Program-made: the position numbers and the translations under genes
The notes under the pieces: generated by a model
Database searches by the model: none
What the model saw: the letters and a program-made list of their open reading frames with translations, nothing else
What the model was told of the DNA's origin: nothing
DNA from: Lachnospiraceae bacterium
GTDB lineage: Bacteria > Bacillota > Clostridia > Lachnospirales > Lachnospiraceae
Reading direction: 5' to 3'
Assembly (NCBI GenBank): GCA_022845895.1
Contig: AP025573.1
Location: forward strand, 3,940,501-4,004,500
Length of the DNA: 64,000 nt
Part shown: in pieces, positions 44,241 to 53,125 of the stretch
How positions within the stretch are numbered: position 1 is the first letter of the stretch
Layout of the letters: the number at the start of each line of letters is the position of its first letter

Positions 44241-47129
44241 CTAAATCCTGAAATCCTCTTCCTTCAATATGATTCTGTCAGAATCGTCCGTACTCTTTCC
44301 GAACACTCTTCTGGCCAGGTGCTTCACGTTAGCCTTCTGAGAGTGCGATATTGCCTCATCCATAATCTCCTTGACTTCTGCTACGGTAACTGCATGGTCT
44401 TCCCTCTGCATAACATCTATCCTGCTGTACAATGCAAGGATTCCCATCTCATCAAGCTTATAGCCGTTCTCTTTGGCATATGTCTGGCCGAATGTCACAA
44501 GCTCATCATTGATGAATACCGGAAGTTCCAGCCTGGAAGTGAACTTCTTTCTGAATTCCGGATTGGCCGTGAGAATCCTCTCAAGCGGTTTTCTCTGGTC
44601 TTCCAGTACAAATAGAAGCTCTCCTGTCTTCTTCTCCATCAGATAATTCAGTTCCTTCACGGTTCGTGAGTTCAGCTTTCCGGCCTTCTCTATGATAATT
44701 GCCCCGCCGCGCAGCTTCTGGATAATATTGGACAGTTCTTTCTTGTTCAGTGATTCACCTGTTACTATTGCTACCTTGCCCTGTTTCAGGTTCCTCTGCT
44801 TCTGAATCGCTTTTACGATATCCACTGCCAATACAGTCTTTCCCGATCCTTTTCGCCCTATCACCATCAGGTTTCCTGTCTTGGATGTCCCTTCACGCTG
44901 TGCTCTTCTGTCGTTATCCAGCACTTCGACAATCTGCTCACTCATACCTCTGACCGGAACGAAATAAGAAAACAATTTTTTCTGTTCCTCCGTAAGCCCT
45001 GCCTTCAGGCCGATTTCGCTCGTCGCGCTCAGGTCATAACGTCCAGTCACGACAAAACCGGTGTCGAAGGGGACACCTCCTCCTTTGGACTTTTTAATGC
45101 GCTTCTGAATCTCCTCCTCAGAAGGCTCTTCAATCACAAGCTCTTCTTCCGGTTCGTCTGCTTCCGGCTCATCATCGTCGAAGAAATCATCTTCGTCATA
45201 GTTGTCCCCGAAGTCTTCTTCGTCAAAATCATCCTCACTTTCCAAGTCTTCCTCTTCGTAGTCTTCTTCCTCAAAATCGTCTTCGTCGAAGTCTTCTTCG
45301 TCGTCGAAATCATCTTCGTATCCGTCTTCTTCGTCATAGCTGTCCTCATCGGCATCTTCGGCTCCGAAGTCGTCTTCAAAATCATCTTCCTCTAATCCGC
45401 TATCGAAATCGTCCTCAAAATCATCTTCATCTTCCGGAACATCTTCCATCTGGAGCTCTTCTACGAGGCTGCCCATATTTTCTAATGGTTCATCTTCCTC
45501 ATAGTAATCCGTCTCTTCTTCCGGTTCCGGCTCCGGCTCAGCAACTCCGTGTTCCAGTTCCTCCATAAGCTGTCTGATATCCTCCGTCATGCTTGGAACC
45601 GTCTTCTTGGCCTTCTCTTTTGACGCTGATTCATCTGCCTTGCGGGCTGCCTCTTCTTCTGCTGCCTTCCTTGCCGCTTTTTGCTCCGCGGCTTTGCGGG
45701 CTGCTTCGGCTTCCGCTTCTTTAGCTTCTTCCGCTGCTCTTCTTCTGGCCGCTTCTTCCGCCGCTTTGCGGAATGCTTCTTCTTCTGCCGCCTTTCTGGC
45801 TGCCTCAGCTTCTGCTGCTTTCCTGGCTGCTTCTTCTTCTGCCGCCTTCTTTGCCGCTTCTTCCTCCGCTGCTTTCCTTGCCGCTTCTTCCTCTGCTGCC
45901 TTGCGGGCCGCTTCGGCTTCCGCCGCTTTCCTTTCTACTTCTCTGCGTTCCGCTTCTCTGCGCTTCCTGGCTTGTTCTCTTTCTTTGCTGATGCGCTCTA
46001 CATCTTCCTGTTTCTGCTTTTCAATCGCCTCTGCATGGTCCTTCTGCTTTGCTTCCCATTCCTGCAGAATCTCTTCTATACGCATCTGGCCCGTTATACG
46101 TAATTCTTCTGTCTTCTCGGCCATCGCTTTTTCTTCTATATCAATACCGCTGGCAACCTTCACTCCATTCGCCAGTGCTTCCTGCAGCGTAGCCCCTTTG
46201 ACAATCTTCGTAATCGGTGATTTCTGACGGTTCTGGAGCTCTTCCAGTTCCTCCAGCTCTTCTACCGGAATTCTGCGTGTCTCATCTGACGGAACATCCA
46301 TCTCCTCTTCCACAGCCTTCAGCACCTCATCGATTGCCGGCACTTCTGTTGTCATATCCTTCACTGTGGGTTCTATCGAGGGCAGCGGCGTCTCTTCTTC
46401 CGGCAAGCTGACTGCATCCTCCGGTATCGCCTCTTCCTCCGGCTCCGCTGCGATAACCCGGCTGCTTCTAATGGGGGCCTCCGCTGCCGCCTTCTTAACC
46501 TGGGGTTTCTTTGCCGCTCCCGGACGGCTGTCGTACTTCTCCTGCTGCAGCGGGGTCAGCGGCTTATACTTCATCTTAAGCTCCATAGCCTGATACACAT
46601 ATTTCCCTTCACTGAACCACAGTATCAGGTCATCGCATTCTTCCAGACACTCTGCAGTCATCCCTGCCTCATGATATAACAGGGCAAGCTCATACGCCCA
46701 TTTTTCGACATACTCTGACTTCTTAAAATCTTCAAGCGCCGCAATCTGCTCTTCATAAGGCGCTTTCTGTACCTTAAGAATCTTGTACTTTAATATGTAC
46801 TGGTTAGGATCCTTAGGCGCCAGCTTGACAAACTCTTCGTAGCAGTCTGAGGCTTCTTCGATATCATTAATCTTAAGAGCAAGCGTTCCGAGCCGGTACA
46901 CGATCTTCCTGCTCCCCGGAGATCTGTCATAGGCTACGAACAGAATATCCCTGCTCTTCTGATACTCTCCATTATATTCATATATTTCACTGACCGTATT
47001 GAGCATGGCTGCATTCTTCACCCTTCTCCAATCCACGGTATCAGCTATTTCCATCGCTTTTTTATATTGCTTTTTCTCCATATATTCGAGCATTTGCTCT
47101 GTTTTTACACGATATTCGTATTTATCCAA
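44241..47129 (-). CDS. TPR, Ala/Glu coiled coil, acidic tract and AAA-like ATPase
   Basis: 962 residues, no signal peptide or membrane helix. Residues 1-200 are TPR-like helical repeats. Residues about 365-505 are a coiled coil built from repeats such as EEAARKAAEEEA. Residues about 540-680 are extremely rich in Asp and Glu (EDDFDDEEDFDEDDFEEED and the like). Residues about 690-960 are an ATPase domain with Walker A VIGRKGSGKTVLAVDI and a following GAIIIEKAGKL (sensor-type strand), resembling CbxX/SpoVK AAA proteins. TTG 47129 with GAGGTG 6 bases upstream is the preferred start; GTG 47138 sits on that site. Single gene with its own promoter and terminator. No known protein has this layout in my knowledge; a bridging or remodelling factor is inference. 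Confidence 0.75.
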   Translation of the reverse strand: MDKYEYRVKTEQMLEYMEKKQYKKAMEIADTVDWRRVKNAAMLNTVSEIYEYNGEYQKSRDILFVAYDRSPGSRKIVYRLGTLALKINDIEEASDCYEEFVKLAPKDPNQYILKYKILKVQKAPYEEQIAALEDFKKSEYVEKWAYELALLYHEAGMTAECLEECDDLILWFSEGKYVYQAMELKMKYKPLTPLQQEKYDSRPGAAKKPQVKKAAAEAPIRSSRVIAAEPEEEAIPEDAVSLPEEETPLPSIEPTVKDMTTEVPAIDEVLKAVEEEMDVPSDETRRIPVEELEELEELQNRQKSPITKIVKGATLQEALANGVKVASGIDIEEKAMAEKTEELRITGQMRIEEILQEWEAKQKDHAEAIEKQKQEDVERISKEREQARKRREAERREVERKAAEAEAARKAAEEEAARKAAEEEAAKKAAEEEAARKAAEAEAARKAAEEEAFRKAAEEAARRRAAEEAKEAEAEAARKAAEQKAARKAAEEEAARKADESASKEKAKKTVPSMTEDIRQLMEELEHGVAEPEPEPEEETDYYEEDEPLENMGSLVEELQMEDVPEDEDDFEDDFDSGLEEDDFEDDFGAEDADEDSYDEEDGYEDDFDDEEDFDEDDFEEEDYEEEDLESEDDFDEEDFGDNYDEDDFFDDDEPEADEPEEELVIEEPSEEEIQKRIKKSKGGGVPFDTGFVVTGRYDLSATSEIGLKAGLTEEQKKLFSYFVPVRGMSEQIVEVLDNDRRAQREGTSKTGNLMVIGRKGSGKTVLAVDIVKAIQKQRNLKQGKVAIVTGESLNKKELSNIIQKLRGGAIIIEKAGKLNSRTVKELNYLMEKKTGELLFVLEDQRKPLERILTANPEFRKKFTSRLELPVFINDELVTFGQTYAKENGYKLDEMGILALYSRIDVMQREDHAVTVAEVKEIMDEAISHSQKANVKHLARRVFGKSTDDSDRIILKEEDFRI

Positions 47130-47218
47130 AGTTCTCACCTCAATAATATTTTTTATACTATTCCTCTCCTGTGTCTCTTAACATTCGCAAGTTTATGCTA
47201 TAATACTCCATAATTCAC

Positions 47219-47254
47219 TGATATAAGTTTATCATAAGCCTATATCAATGTCAA
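47219..47254 (-). promoter_or_regulatory. Promoter and palindrome of the TPR-AAA gene
   Basis: On the minus strand TTGACA (47254-47249), a 17-bp spacer and TAAACT (47231-47226). The inverted repeat TGATATA (47219-47225) with TATATCA (47241-47247) overlaps it and could be an operator. Confidence 0.6.
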
Positions 47255-47344
47255 AATATAAGCATAAAAAATATTAATATTATGTTACAAAACATTACAA
47301 ATCAAAGAAGTGGAAATATATCCCATGTTATTGCATAGGATAGA

Positions 47345-47399
47345 GCTTTTTTATTGTAATAAAAAAGCAGCCATCATAATCATTCTGACAATGATGGCT
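47345..47399 (-). terminator. Terminator of the 48.1-47.4 kb transcription unit
   Basis: On the minus strand, stem AGCCATCAT/ATGATGGCT (47391-47399 and 47369-47377) then GCTTTTTTATT. A perfect 24-bp palindrome GCTTTTTTATT-GT-AATAAAAAAGC (47345-47368) follows and could stop transcription in both directions. No annotated gene ends here. Confidence 0.75.
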
Positions 47400-47843
47400 A
47401 CCTTATATTTAATTTTATCATATTCTTATTATTTATCGGAGGTTCATTTTTGATTCTATTCCCTAAAGCCTATCTCCTTTTTATATTCGAATTATAACTC
47501 AAAGCTTCGGACTATAAGATTATAATCTTCATATCATTATTTATATCCCTCTTTTTTCTCTATATAAGCCAGTCAACCCGGTTATTATACCTATAGCCGT
47601 TCCGACCATAGCCTCCGCCCTTATTCCTTCGTCTACAGCCGTATTAAGTTATTTCTTCTATAACCACTGCCTATATAGCTCCCATTATATAAATTCAGAT
47701 ATATTAGCTGATGTTTCTTCACACATCTTCTAATCTCTTTGAACTATCTGTGGTATATACTATCAATATGTCTGCAAATACGAATCTTGCCATTCCGGTT
47801 ATTCTTCTTCTCCGAATATTCTTTTTATTATTTATCTACCGGT
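47400..47843. other. AT-rich stretch with no supportable gene
   Basis: About 440 bases with no long open frame on either strand. The minus strand has short protein-like stretches in one frame (for example NTAVDEGIRAEAMVGTAIG near 47615) broken by about 19 stop codons. Either a decayed gene or non-coding RNA; I see nothing firm. Confidence 0.4.
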
Positions 47844-47936
47844 TTATTCTCTATTGTTAAGGCTTATTCTACGGGAATTTATATTTGCCATACCACTAAC
47901 ATATTGAGATTTTGATTCTGATATTACATTGTCCAA
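47844..47936 (-). CDS. Possible 30-residue peptide with strong ribosome site
   Basis: TTG 47936 has AAGGAGG 9 bases upstream. The ORF encodes 30 residues starting MDNVISESKSQYVSG, with a Ser/Asn-rich, basic second half. It follows a promoter and a leader with three hairpins. No family recognised; it could be a leader or signalling peptide, or the start of a decayed gene. Confidence 0.4.
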   Translation of the reverse strand: MDNVISESKSQYVSGMANINSRRISLNNRE

Positions 47937-47969
47937 TGGATTAAGCCTCCTTTTCCTTATTTCCAAATA

Positions 47970-48085
47970 TATATCTCACCTACATATGAGATATAATTTT
48001 TATAATCCTTTGAAAAATGGACTGCATATATCGTTCATTATATGCACTTCCCTTTCTCAAGAATCTCTTTCTCGTCAAGATTCTT
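47970..48085 (-). ncRNA. Structured 5' leader with three hairpins
   Basis: Three perfect hairpins lie between the promoter and the ribosome site: TATATCTCA/TGAGATATA (47970-47978, 47987-47995), TGCATATA/TATATGCA (48023-48030, 48039-48046) and AAGAATCT/AGATTCTT (48059-48066, 48078-48085). Loops are 8, 8 and 11. No known riboswitch class is recognised. The last hairpin is followed on the plus strand by TTTT and could also end plus-strand transcription. Confidence 0.45.
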
Positions 48086-48111
48086 TTTTGGATTTCCTTT
48101 GGATTGACTAT

Positions 48112-48140
48112 ATAATATCATCGCCCTTTTTATTTGTCAA
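48112..48140 (-). promoter_or_regulatory. SigA-type promoter in the 47-48 kb gap
   Basis: On the minus strand TTGACA (48140-48135), a 17-bp spacer and TATTAT (48117-48112). It reads into the gap that holds the three-hairpin leader and ends at the 47345-47399 terminator, an mRNA or ncRNA of about 740 nt. Confidence 0.75.
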
Positions 48141-48239
48141 TACTATTTTCGATATTTTAATTCATTAATTTATAATTGTATTAATTCAACTAAATATTCT
48201 GTCTATTCAAACATTCAGACATATCCGTACAACATTCCT

Positions 48240-50150
48240 TTATAGGATGATATCATCAATTTTGCTGTAATTGCTTAAGCTGTACGATTCTACGATATTT
48301 CCCTGGACGATATACAGGACATCCCCTATATAGATTCCCCTCGCAGCTACCATTCCGCTGCCGTTAATCTCTTCGTCAAGAAGGCATTTGAACCCGTCCT
48401 CGGCACTGTAGCTGAAAAGGTAATACTTCTGGCCGCCGGCTTCATATCCCGGGAATCCGATGAGATTCTTCCCGGCATCGACCAGAGCCGCTTTATAATC
48501 GTAAGATACATCCGTACTGTATACATTGTCCAGCACATACGTATCTTTTTCTTTTACGTCTGTCATATCCGTTATATCGAACATCGTAAGTTTGACTCCT
48601 CCGGTGACGGACGTATGTTCATCTACATCCATTCCGATGCCGATCAGAAGTCCCTCGCCGTAAAAGTGCAGATAATCGGAAAATCCGGGTATCTTTAAAG
48701 CCCCTTTTATCTCTGGCTTCTCAGGATCTGAGAAATCTACGGAATACAGCGGGTCAGTCTCCCTGAAGGTCACGAAGTAGCCTGCGTCTCCCATAAACCT
48801 TGCGGAATAAATCCGTTCATCCTCTGCCAGGCCCTCGATGGAACCGATAATCTTCAGCTTATCATCCATGACATAGACCGAGTTCGTGTCCCCTACCGTG
48901 GCTGCCACCCTGAGATAGCCCTTATATTCATCGATAGAGAACGTGTCATTCAGATAGCCGTCAAAAGTCCCCTGAGCTTCTGCTTTGAGCCTGCCGTCCT
49001 TATATGCAATCTTTCTTACCGTCGTACTTGTCTTATCCGGTTCCTCCCACTCATTTTCATAATAATAGATATTCTCATTGCTCACATATATCTCGCCGCC
49101 TTTGGAGAAGATGGCCTTGCTGTCTGTAATCGTATCCGGGTTCTCTATATCAAGTGCTGTTACGACTTCATACATATTGCCCATATCTGCCGGCGGAAGG
49201 TATATATCATCAAACGCCAGCGGCTTTTCATTGACGATCGGCACGAAAGACTTCTCATCCTTCCGTGCTATGCCGGTCCCGGTGTAGTAAGTGCTGAACA
49301 GATACAGATAATCACCCGACATCCTGGATGAGCTGTAGGAGCCGCTCTGACGTATCTTTCCTATCTGGGCAGGTTCTGAGGGATCAGCCACGTCGTAGGT
49401 CACTGCTTCTGTGGATGTGCTGCTGTCCATATCCCGTAACAGGGTTCCATCTCCTCCTTGCGTCCTGCTGCAGATCATGACCAGCCGCTTCTTTTCCGGA
49501 TTCAGATAGAATTCTTCTATCGCCGTCCCTTTTTCCGCACTTATGCTTCCATATTCTTTGAGGACGCCTTCCTTCGCCTCGACGACCGCAATCTCCTGAC
49601 GGCTGTCCTTGAGTACATAGAGATACTTTCCGTCCGTTTTGGACGTATCTGCCTCATCTACCCCTTCCTGCCTGACGTTCGTAGAAGAGTATGCACTTGC
49701 GGCGGCACCCGAATCAGATTTGCTCATCTGTGCTGCGGTGTTGCCGGCAGACTCGGCGGAAGAATCTTCTGTTGCTATTTCTTTGCTTTCCAGCGCCCCA
49801 TATGCTGCTTCCATATTTTTCTGCTGCTTATTGTAATTCTCAATATAGGAATATATCTGATCATAATCCTTTGCTGATGCTATAGCATCGCCGCCTGTGG
49901 CAGATTGTTGTTCTGTCTTAACCTTTCCAGTACCTCCGTTATTCCACATGACGGCTAAGGATACCCCGGCCACCAGCACAAGGCAGGCTGCCGCAAGGCC
50001 GGCAATCCTGGCGGGGCTCCATCTTCTGGCCTTCTGATTATGAACTTCCAACATCTTTTCCACCGCATCAGGACGTAAGCTGTCCGGCGTCTCAATGTCT
50101 CTCGTCTTTTCATCAATCTTTGTCACGATGTCTTGTTCCCTTTTATCCAT
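48240..50150 (-). CDS. Membrane-anchored beta-propeller protein, possible anti-sigma
   Basis: 636 residues. Residues 1-46 are cytoplasmic and charged, 47-70 a membrane helix (RIAGLAAACLVLVAGVSLAV), then a Ser/Ala linker and a large domain with repeated beta-blade motifs (DGKYLYVLKDSRQE, MSGDYLYLFSTYYTG, YSVDFSDPEKPEIKGALKI), matching the beta-propeller family PF09826. ATG 50150 has AAAGGGG 7 bases upstream; ATG 50171 has none. The gene starts 36 bp after an ECF sigma factor gene. Topology (short cytoplasmic N-terminus, one helix, external sensor) fits an anti-sigma factor or sensor, but the N-terminus does not match a known anti-sigma domain by eye. Confidence 0.85.
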   Translation of the reverse strand: MDKREQDIVTKIDEKTRDIETPDSLRPDAVEKMLEVHNQKARRWSPARIAGLAAACLVLVAGVSLAVMWNNGGTGKVKTEQQSATGGDAIASAKDYDQIYSYIENYNKQQKNMEAAYGALESKEIATEDSSAESAGNTAAQMSKSDSGAAASAYSSTNVRQEGVDEADTSKTDGKYLYVLKDSRQEIAVVEAKEGVLKEYGSISAEKGTAIEEFYLNPEKKRLVMICSRTQGGDGTLLRDMDSSTSTEAVTYDVADPSEPAQIGKIRQSGSYSSSRMSGDYLYLFSTYYTGTGIARKDEKSFVPIVNEKPLAFDDIYLPPADMGNMYEVVTALDIENPDTITDSKAIFSKGGEIYVSNENIYYYENEWEEPDKTSTTVRKIAYKDGRLKAEAQGTFDGYLNDTFSIDEYKGYLRVAATVGDTNSVYVMDDKLKIIGSIEGLAEDERIYSARFMGDAGYFVTFRETDPLYSVDFSDPEKPEIKGALKIPGFSDYLHFYGEGLLIGIGMDVDEHTSVTGGVKLTMFDITDMTDVKEKDTYVLDNVYSTDVSYDYKAALVDAGKNLIGFPGYEAGGQKYYLFSYSAEDGFKCLLDEEINGSGMVAARGIYIGDVLYIVQGNIVESYSLSNYSKIDDIIL

Positions 50151-50186
50151 ATCGATGCCCCTTTCATTCATATCACATTATCTAAG

Positions 50187-50669
50187 CTATCTAAGCACAC
50201 ATTCCATCTTTTCCAGCGCCCTCTTCCTCTTAGATCGCACCGTGCTGGCATTCAGGCTCAGCATCGACCCGATTTCGGCACTGTTGTAGCCGCCGAACAC
50301 CGACAGGCCGATGACGAGCTGCTCTTCATCCTCCAGCACAAAAAACGCCTGTTTCACATCCAGCGCCAGGCCATAGTCGGGCTGCACCCCGGCAGCATCT
50401 TGGTACACTTCTAAAGACTGTTCGCTGCTTTTGTGATTGGCATCCTTCCTGAGCTTCCTCTTGCATACATTAGCCAGAATGGTAAATATCCAGCTCTTGA
50501 ACGACTCCGCTTTCCGAAGTTTTCCGATATTTTCGAAAGCGGATACCACCGCCTCGCTGACTGCATCCTCCGCGTCATGACCATCCTTCACCAGACACAG
50601 GGCAAACCGGTACAGATCATGGTAAACCGTCTCATACAACTGTGCAAACGTACTTGCATCACACTTCAT
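50187..50669 (-). CDS. ECF-type RNA polymerase sigma factor
   Basis: 160 residues with region 2 (DLYRFALCLVKDGHDAEDAV, then FKSWIFTILANVCKRKLRK) and region 4 (GGYNSAEIGSMLSLNASTVR), no other domains. ATG 50669 follows GGGAGG by 7 bases; an upstream TTG is less likely. Co-transcribed with the membrane-anchored beta-propeller protein, which may control it. The regulon is unknown; the promoter should be looked for at its own operon. Confidence 0.92.
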   Translation of the reverse strand: MKCDASTFAQLYETVYHDLYRFALCLVKDGHDAEDAVSEAVVSAFENIGKLRKAESFKSWIFTILANVCKRKLRKDANHKSSEQSLEVYQDAAGVQPDYGLALDVKQAFFVLEDEEQLVIGLSVFGGYNSAEIGSMLSLNASTVRSKRKRALEKMECVLR

Positions 50670-50767
50670 ATCCTGCCCTCCCATGAGATATGACAATATC
50701 TTTTCCTAATACCTGTGATATAAATAAGAGTCAAAAACACCCCCGGCTGTTGCATCAAAAGGATAAA

Positions 50768-50819
50768 AAATTAATTGGGGACGGAGGAAAATGAAAAAAC
50801 CTCCGTCCCCAATTAATTT
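50768..50819. repeat. GGGGAC palindromic repeat, copy 3
   Basis: Perfect 20-bp hairpin: left arm 50768-50787 (contains ATTGGGGACGGAGG), right arm 50800-50819, loop of 12. It lies just after the aconitase-family gene and shares AATTGGGGACG with copies 1 and 2. It may act as terminator. Confidence 0.75.
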
Positions 50820-50833
50820 AAGGGTGTCCCTTT

Positions 50834-53113
50834 CTAGCCTTTGTAATAATTAATCAGGCATCCTTTCAGGATGATTTCGCGTTCGGCATCTGTCATATCG
50901 CCTACGCTCAGAGTGATTTCCTTAAGCCCTCCATCCACTACATATGCCTTGATGTCAGGCGTCTTATCTTCAATCGCTTTTTTGATGCCAGGTACAAAGA
51001 TGTAGTCTCCGTTCTTAAAGTTCAGGCTCTGATGCTCTTCCTTCGTAATAAATGGAAGCATTCCCCAGTTGATAAGATTAGAGCGATACCTCTTTGTGGC
51101 ATATTCGTTGGCAATATTGGCCCATCCTCCTAACACCTTCTGGCAGGATGCCGCCTGCTCTCTGGCAGAGCCGTCGCCTGGCTTCACGGCAAATATCGTA
51201 CTTCCCACGCCTATGTTGCCTTCTCCGGCTTTCGGGAATTTCTTCCGCACCGCAGCCATCACCGGCTTCAGCTCATCCAGTACGTCGAGAGGACACGTGT
51301 GTGCCTCAATCGCTTTCTGTGCCTTCTGAACCTCTTTCGCCCGCCCTACATAAGCCGGGTCTTTCCTGGACAAGGTGAATTCCGCCAGGCCGAGCGGATT
51401 CGAACGGTAGGAAGAAGTCTCGCCGGACGGTATCAGCTCGTCTGTCGTCGTTACCGGGTCGTGAATCTCTGCCACCACCTTGAGCACAAGATTCTCAGGC
51501 AGTGCAGGCATCTCAGGCCAGTCCTTGATATTAGGGCCAAACTTGATCTCTACAGAAGGGTCTGCCTTTCCCTTGCTGTCAAATACTCTGTTGGCATATA
51601 TTTCTTGATCAAAATGATACTTCAGTCCTTTATATTCTACATCCATATCTGCTGCCGAAGTGAGGAATCCTTTATTTGCCGCAGTAGCCGCGATAGATCT
51701 CGCATCCATAAGCGCCACGGATGATATCTGGCCGCTCTGCAGCTTAGACCCTTCTCTGTTCGGGAAGTTTCTCGTTGAGTGTCGGATGGAGAACGCATGG
51801 TTGGCCGGCGTGTCCCCTGCCCCGAAGCATGGTCCGCAAAATGCCGTCTTCACGATCGTACCCGCCTGCATTAGATCTGCCACGGCTCCATTCTTGACAA
51901 GTTCCATGTATATAGGCGTGCTTGCCGGATATACGCTGAATGTAAATTCATCGGCCCCGATATATTTTCCGCGTATGATATCCGCCGCTGCACATATATT
52001 CTCAAAACCGCCTCCTGCACATCCGGCGATGATACCCTGTTCCACATACAGTTTTCCGCCCACGATCTTATCCTGAAGAGTATAATCTACCGCACCGTCC
52101 AGGCTTACAAGCGCTTTCTGCTCCACATCGTGGAGTACATCCTTCAGATTGGCATTCACTTCGTCAATCGTATACACGTTAGACGGGTGGAACGGCATCG
52201 CGATCATAGGCTTAATCTCTCCCAGATCTACATATACCATACCATCATAATATGCGACGGCTCCAGGATTCAGCTCTTTGTAGTCTTCCGCCCGGCCGTG
52301 TATCTCATAGAACTCTTCAATCTTGCTGTCTGTCTTCCATATGGATGACAGACACGTCGTCTCTGTCGTCATGACATCTATTCCGATACGGAAGTCTGCA
52401 CTCAGCTTATCTACGCCCGGCCCGACAAATTCCATTACTTTGTTGTTAACATATCCGTTGGCAAATGTGGCTCCGATAATGGCAAGCGCAACGTCCTGAG
52501 GTCCTACCCCCTTTGCAGGCTCTCCATCCAGATAGATACCCACGACACCCGGCATATTGATGTCATAAGTCTTTTCCAGCAGCTGCTTCACAAGTTCCGG
52601 TCCGCCTTCGCCCATTGCCATCGTACCTAGTGCACCATACCGGGTATGGCTGTCCGACCCAAGTATCATCTTTCCGCCGCCGGCAAGCATCTCTCGGGCA
52701 TACTGATGGATGACCGCCTGATGAGGCGGCACATATACACCACCGTACTTCTTAGCGCAGGTAAGCCCGAACATGTGGTCATCCTCATTAATCGTACCAC
52801 CTACCGCGCACAGAGAATTATGGCAGTTTGTCAGCACGTATGGAATTGGAAAGCGCTCAAGCCCGGATGCCCTTGCCGTCTGGATAATTCCCACAAAGGT
52901 AATATCGTGGGATGTGAGTTTATCAAACTTGATCTGCAGGCGGTCCATACTGCCGGACGTATTATGTTCAGCCAGAATATTGTATGCCATCGTATTCTTA
53001 GCGGCATCTTCCTGTGATACGGCCTGCCCTGTTCTTGCGGACACTGCATTTACATCTTCCTCAATCTCTGTACCGTTCAGCAGATAGACACCTTTATCGT
53101 ATAATTTCACCAT
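50834..53113 (-). CDS. Aconitase-family hydratase (YbhJ-like)
   Basis: 759 residues. Iron-sulfur Cys ligands in IAGCAGGG and [11 protein letters not shown], substrate motifs in [12 protein letters not shown] and [12 protein letters not shown], and a C-terminal swivel domain with [14 protein letters not shown]. Length and motifs match the YbhJ group of the aconitase superfamily, whose substrate is uncertain, rather than bona fide AcnA/AcnB. ATG 53113 follows GGAGG. It lies 12 bp downstream of the CdaR-type regulator and is probably under its control. Confidence 0.88.
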   Translation of the reverse strand: MVKLYDKGVYLLNGTEIEEDVNAVSARTGQAVSQEDAAKNTMAYNILAEHNTSGSMDRLQIKFDKLTSHDITFVGIIQTARASGLERFPIPYVLTNCHNSLCAVGGTINEDDHMFGLTCAKKYGGVYVPPHQAVIHQYAREMLAGGGKMILGSDSHTRYGALGTMAMGEGGPELVKQLLEKTYDINMPGVVGIYLDGEPAKGVGPQDVALAIIGATFANGYVNNKVMEFVGPGVDKLSADFRIGIDVMTTETTCLSSIWKTDSKIEEFYEIHGRAEDYKELNPGAVAYYDGMVYVDLGEIKPMIAMPFHPSNVYTIDEVNANLKDVLHDVEQKALVSLDGAVDYTLQDKIVGGKLYVEQGIIAGCAGGGFENICAAADIIRGKYIGADEFTFSVYPASTPIYMELVKNGAVADLMQAGTIVKTAFCGPCFGAGDTPANHAFSIRHSTRNFPNREGSKLQSGQISSVALMDARSIAATAANKGFLTSAADMDVEYKGLKYHFDQEIYANRVFDSKGKADPSVEIKFGPNIKDWPEMPALPENLVLKVVAEIHDPVTTTDELIPSGETSSYRSNPLGLAEFTLSRKDPAYVGRAKEVQKAQKAIEAHTCPLDVLDELKPVMAAVRKKFPKAGEGNIGVGSTIFAVKPGDGSAREQAASCQKVLGGWANIANEYATKRYRSNLINWGMLPFITKEEHQSLNFKNGDYIFVPGIKKAIEDKTPDIKAYVVDGGLKEITLSVGDMTDAEREIILKGCLINYYKG

Positions 53114-53125
53114 GTTAGTTTCCTC

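Noticed and set aside
45589-46227. 212-codon plus-strand Ala/Ser-rich ORF
   Set aside because: Shadow of the Ala/Glu coiled-coil coding strand of the TPR-AAA gene; the repetitive codons simply lack stops on the other strand.
47361-47936. A recoded long gene reading TAA/TAG as an amino acid
   Set aside because: About 20 stops in 177 codons is what random AT-rich DNA gives; the protein-like look of some runs is not enough evidence.
47345-48140. A known riboswitch class in the 48.0 kb leader
   Set aside because: No conserved core of common classes (FMN, TPP, SAM, cobalamin, T-box, c-di-GMP, fluoride) could be recognised in the three hairpins.
47929-48168. 79-codon plus-strand ORF in the 47-48 kb gap
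   Set aside because: It has no ribosome site, low-complexity AT-driven composition, and overlaps a minus-strand promoter, leader hairpins and SD.
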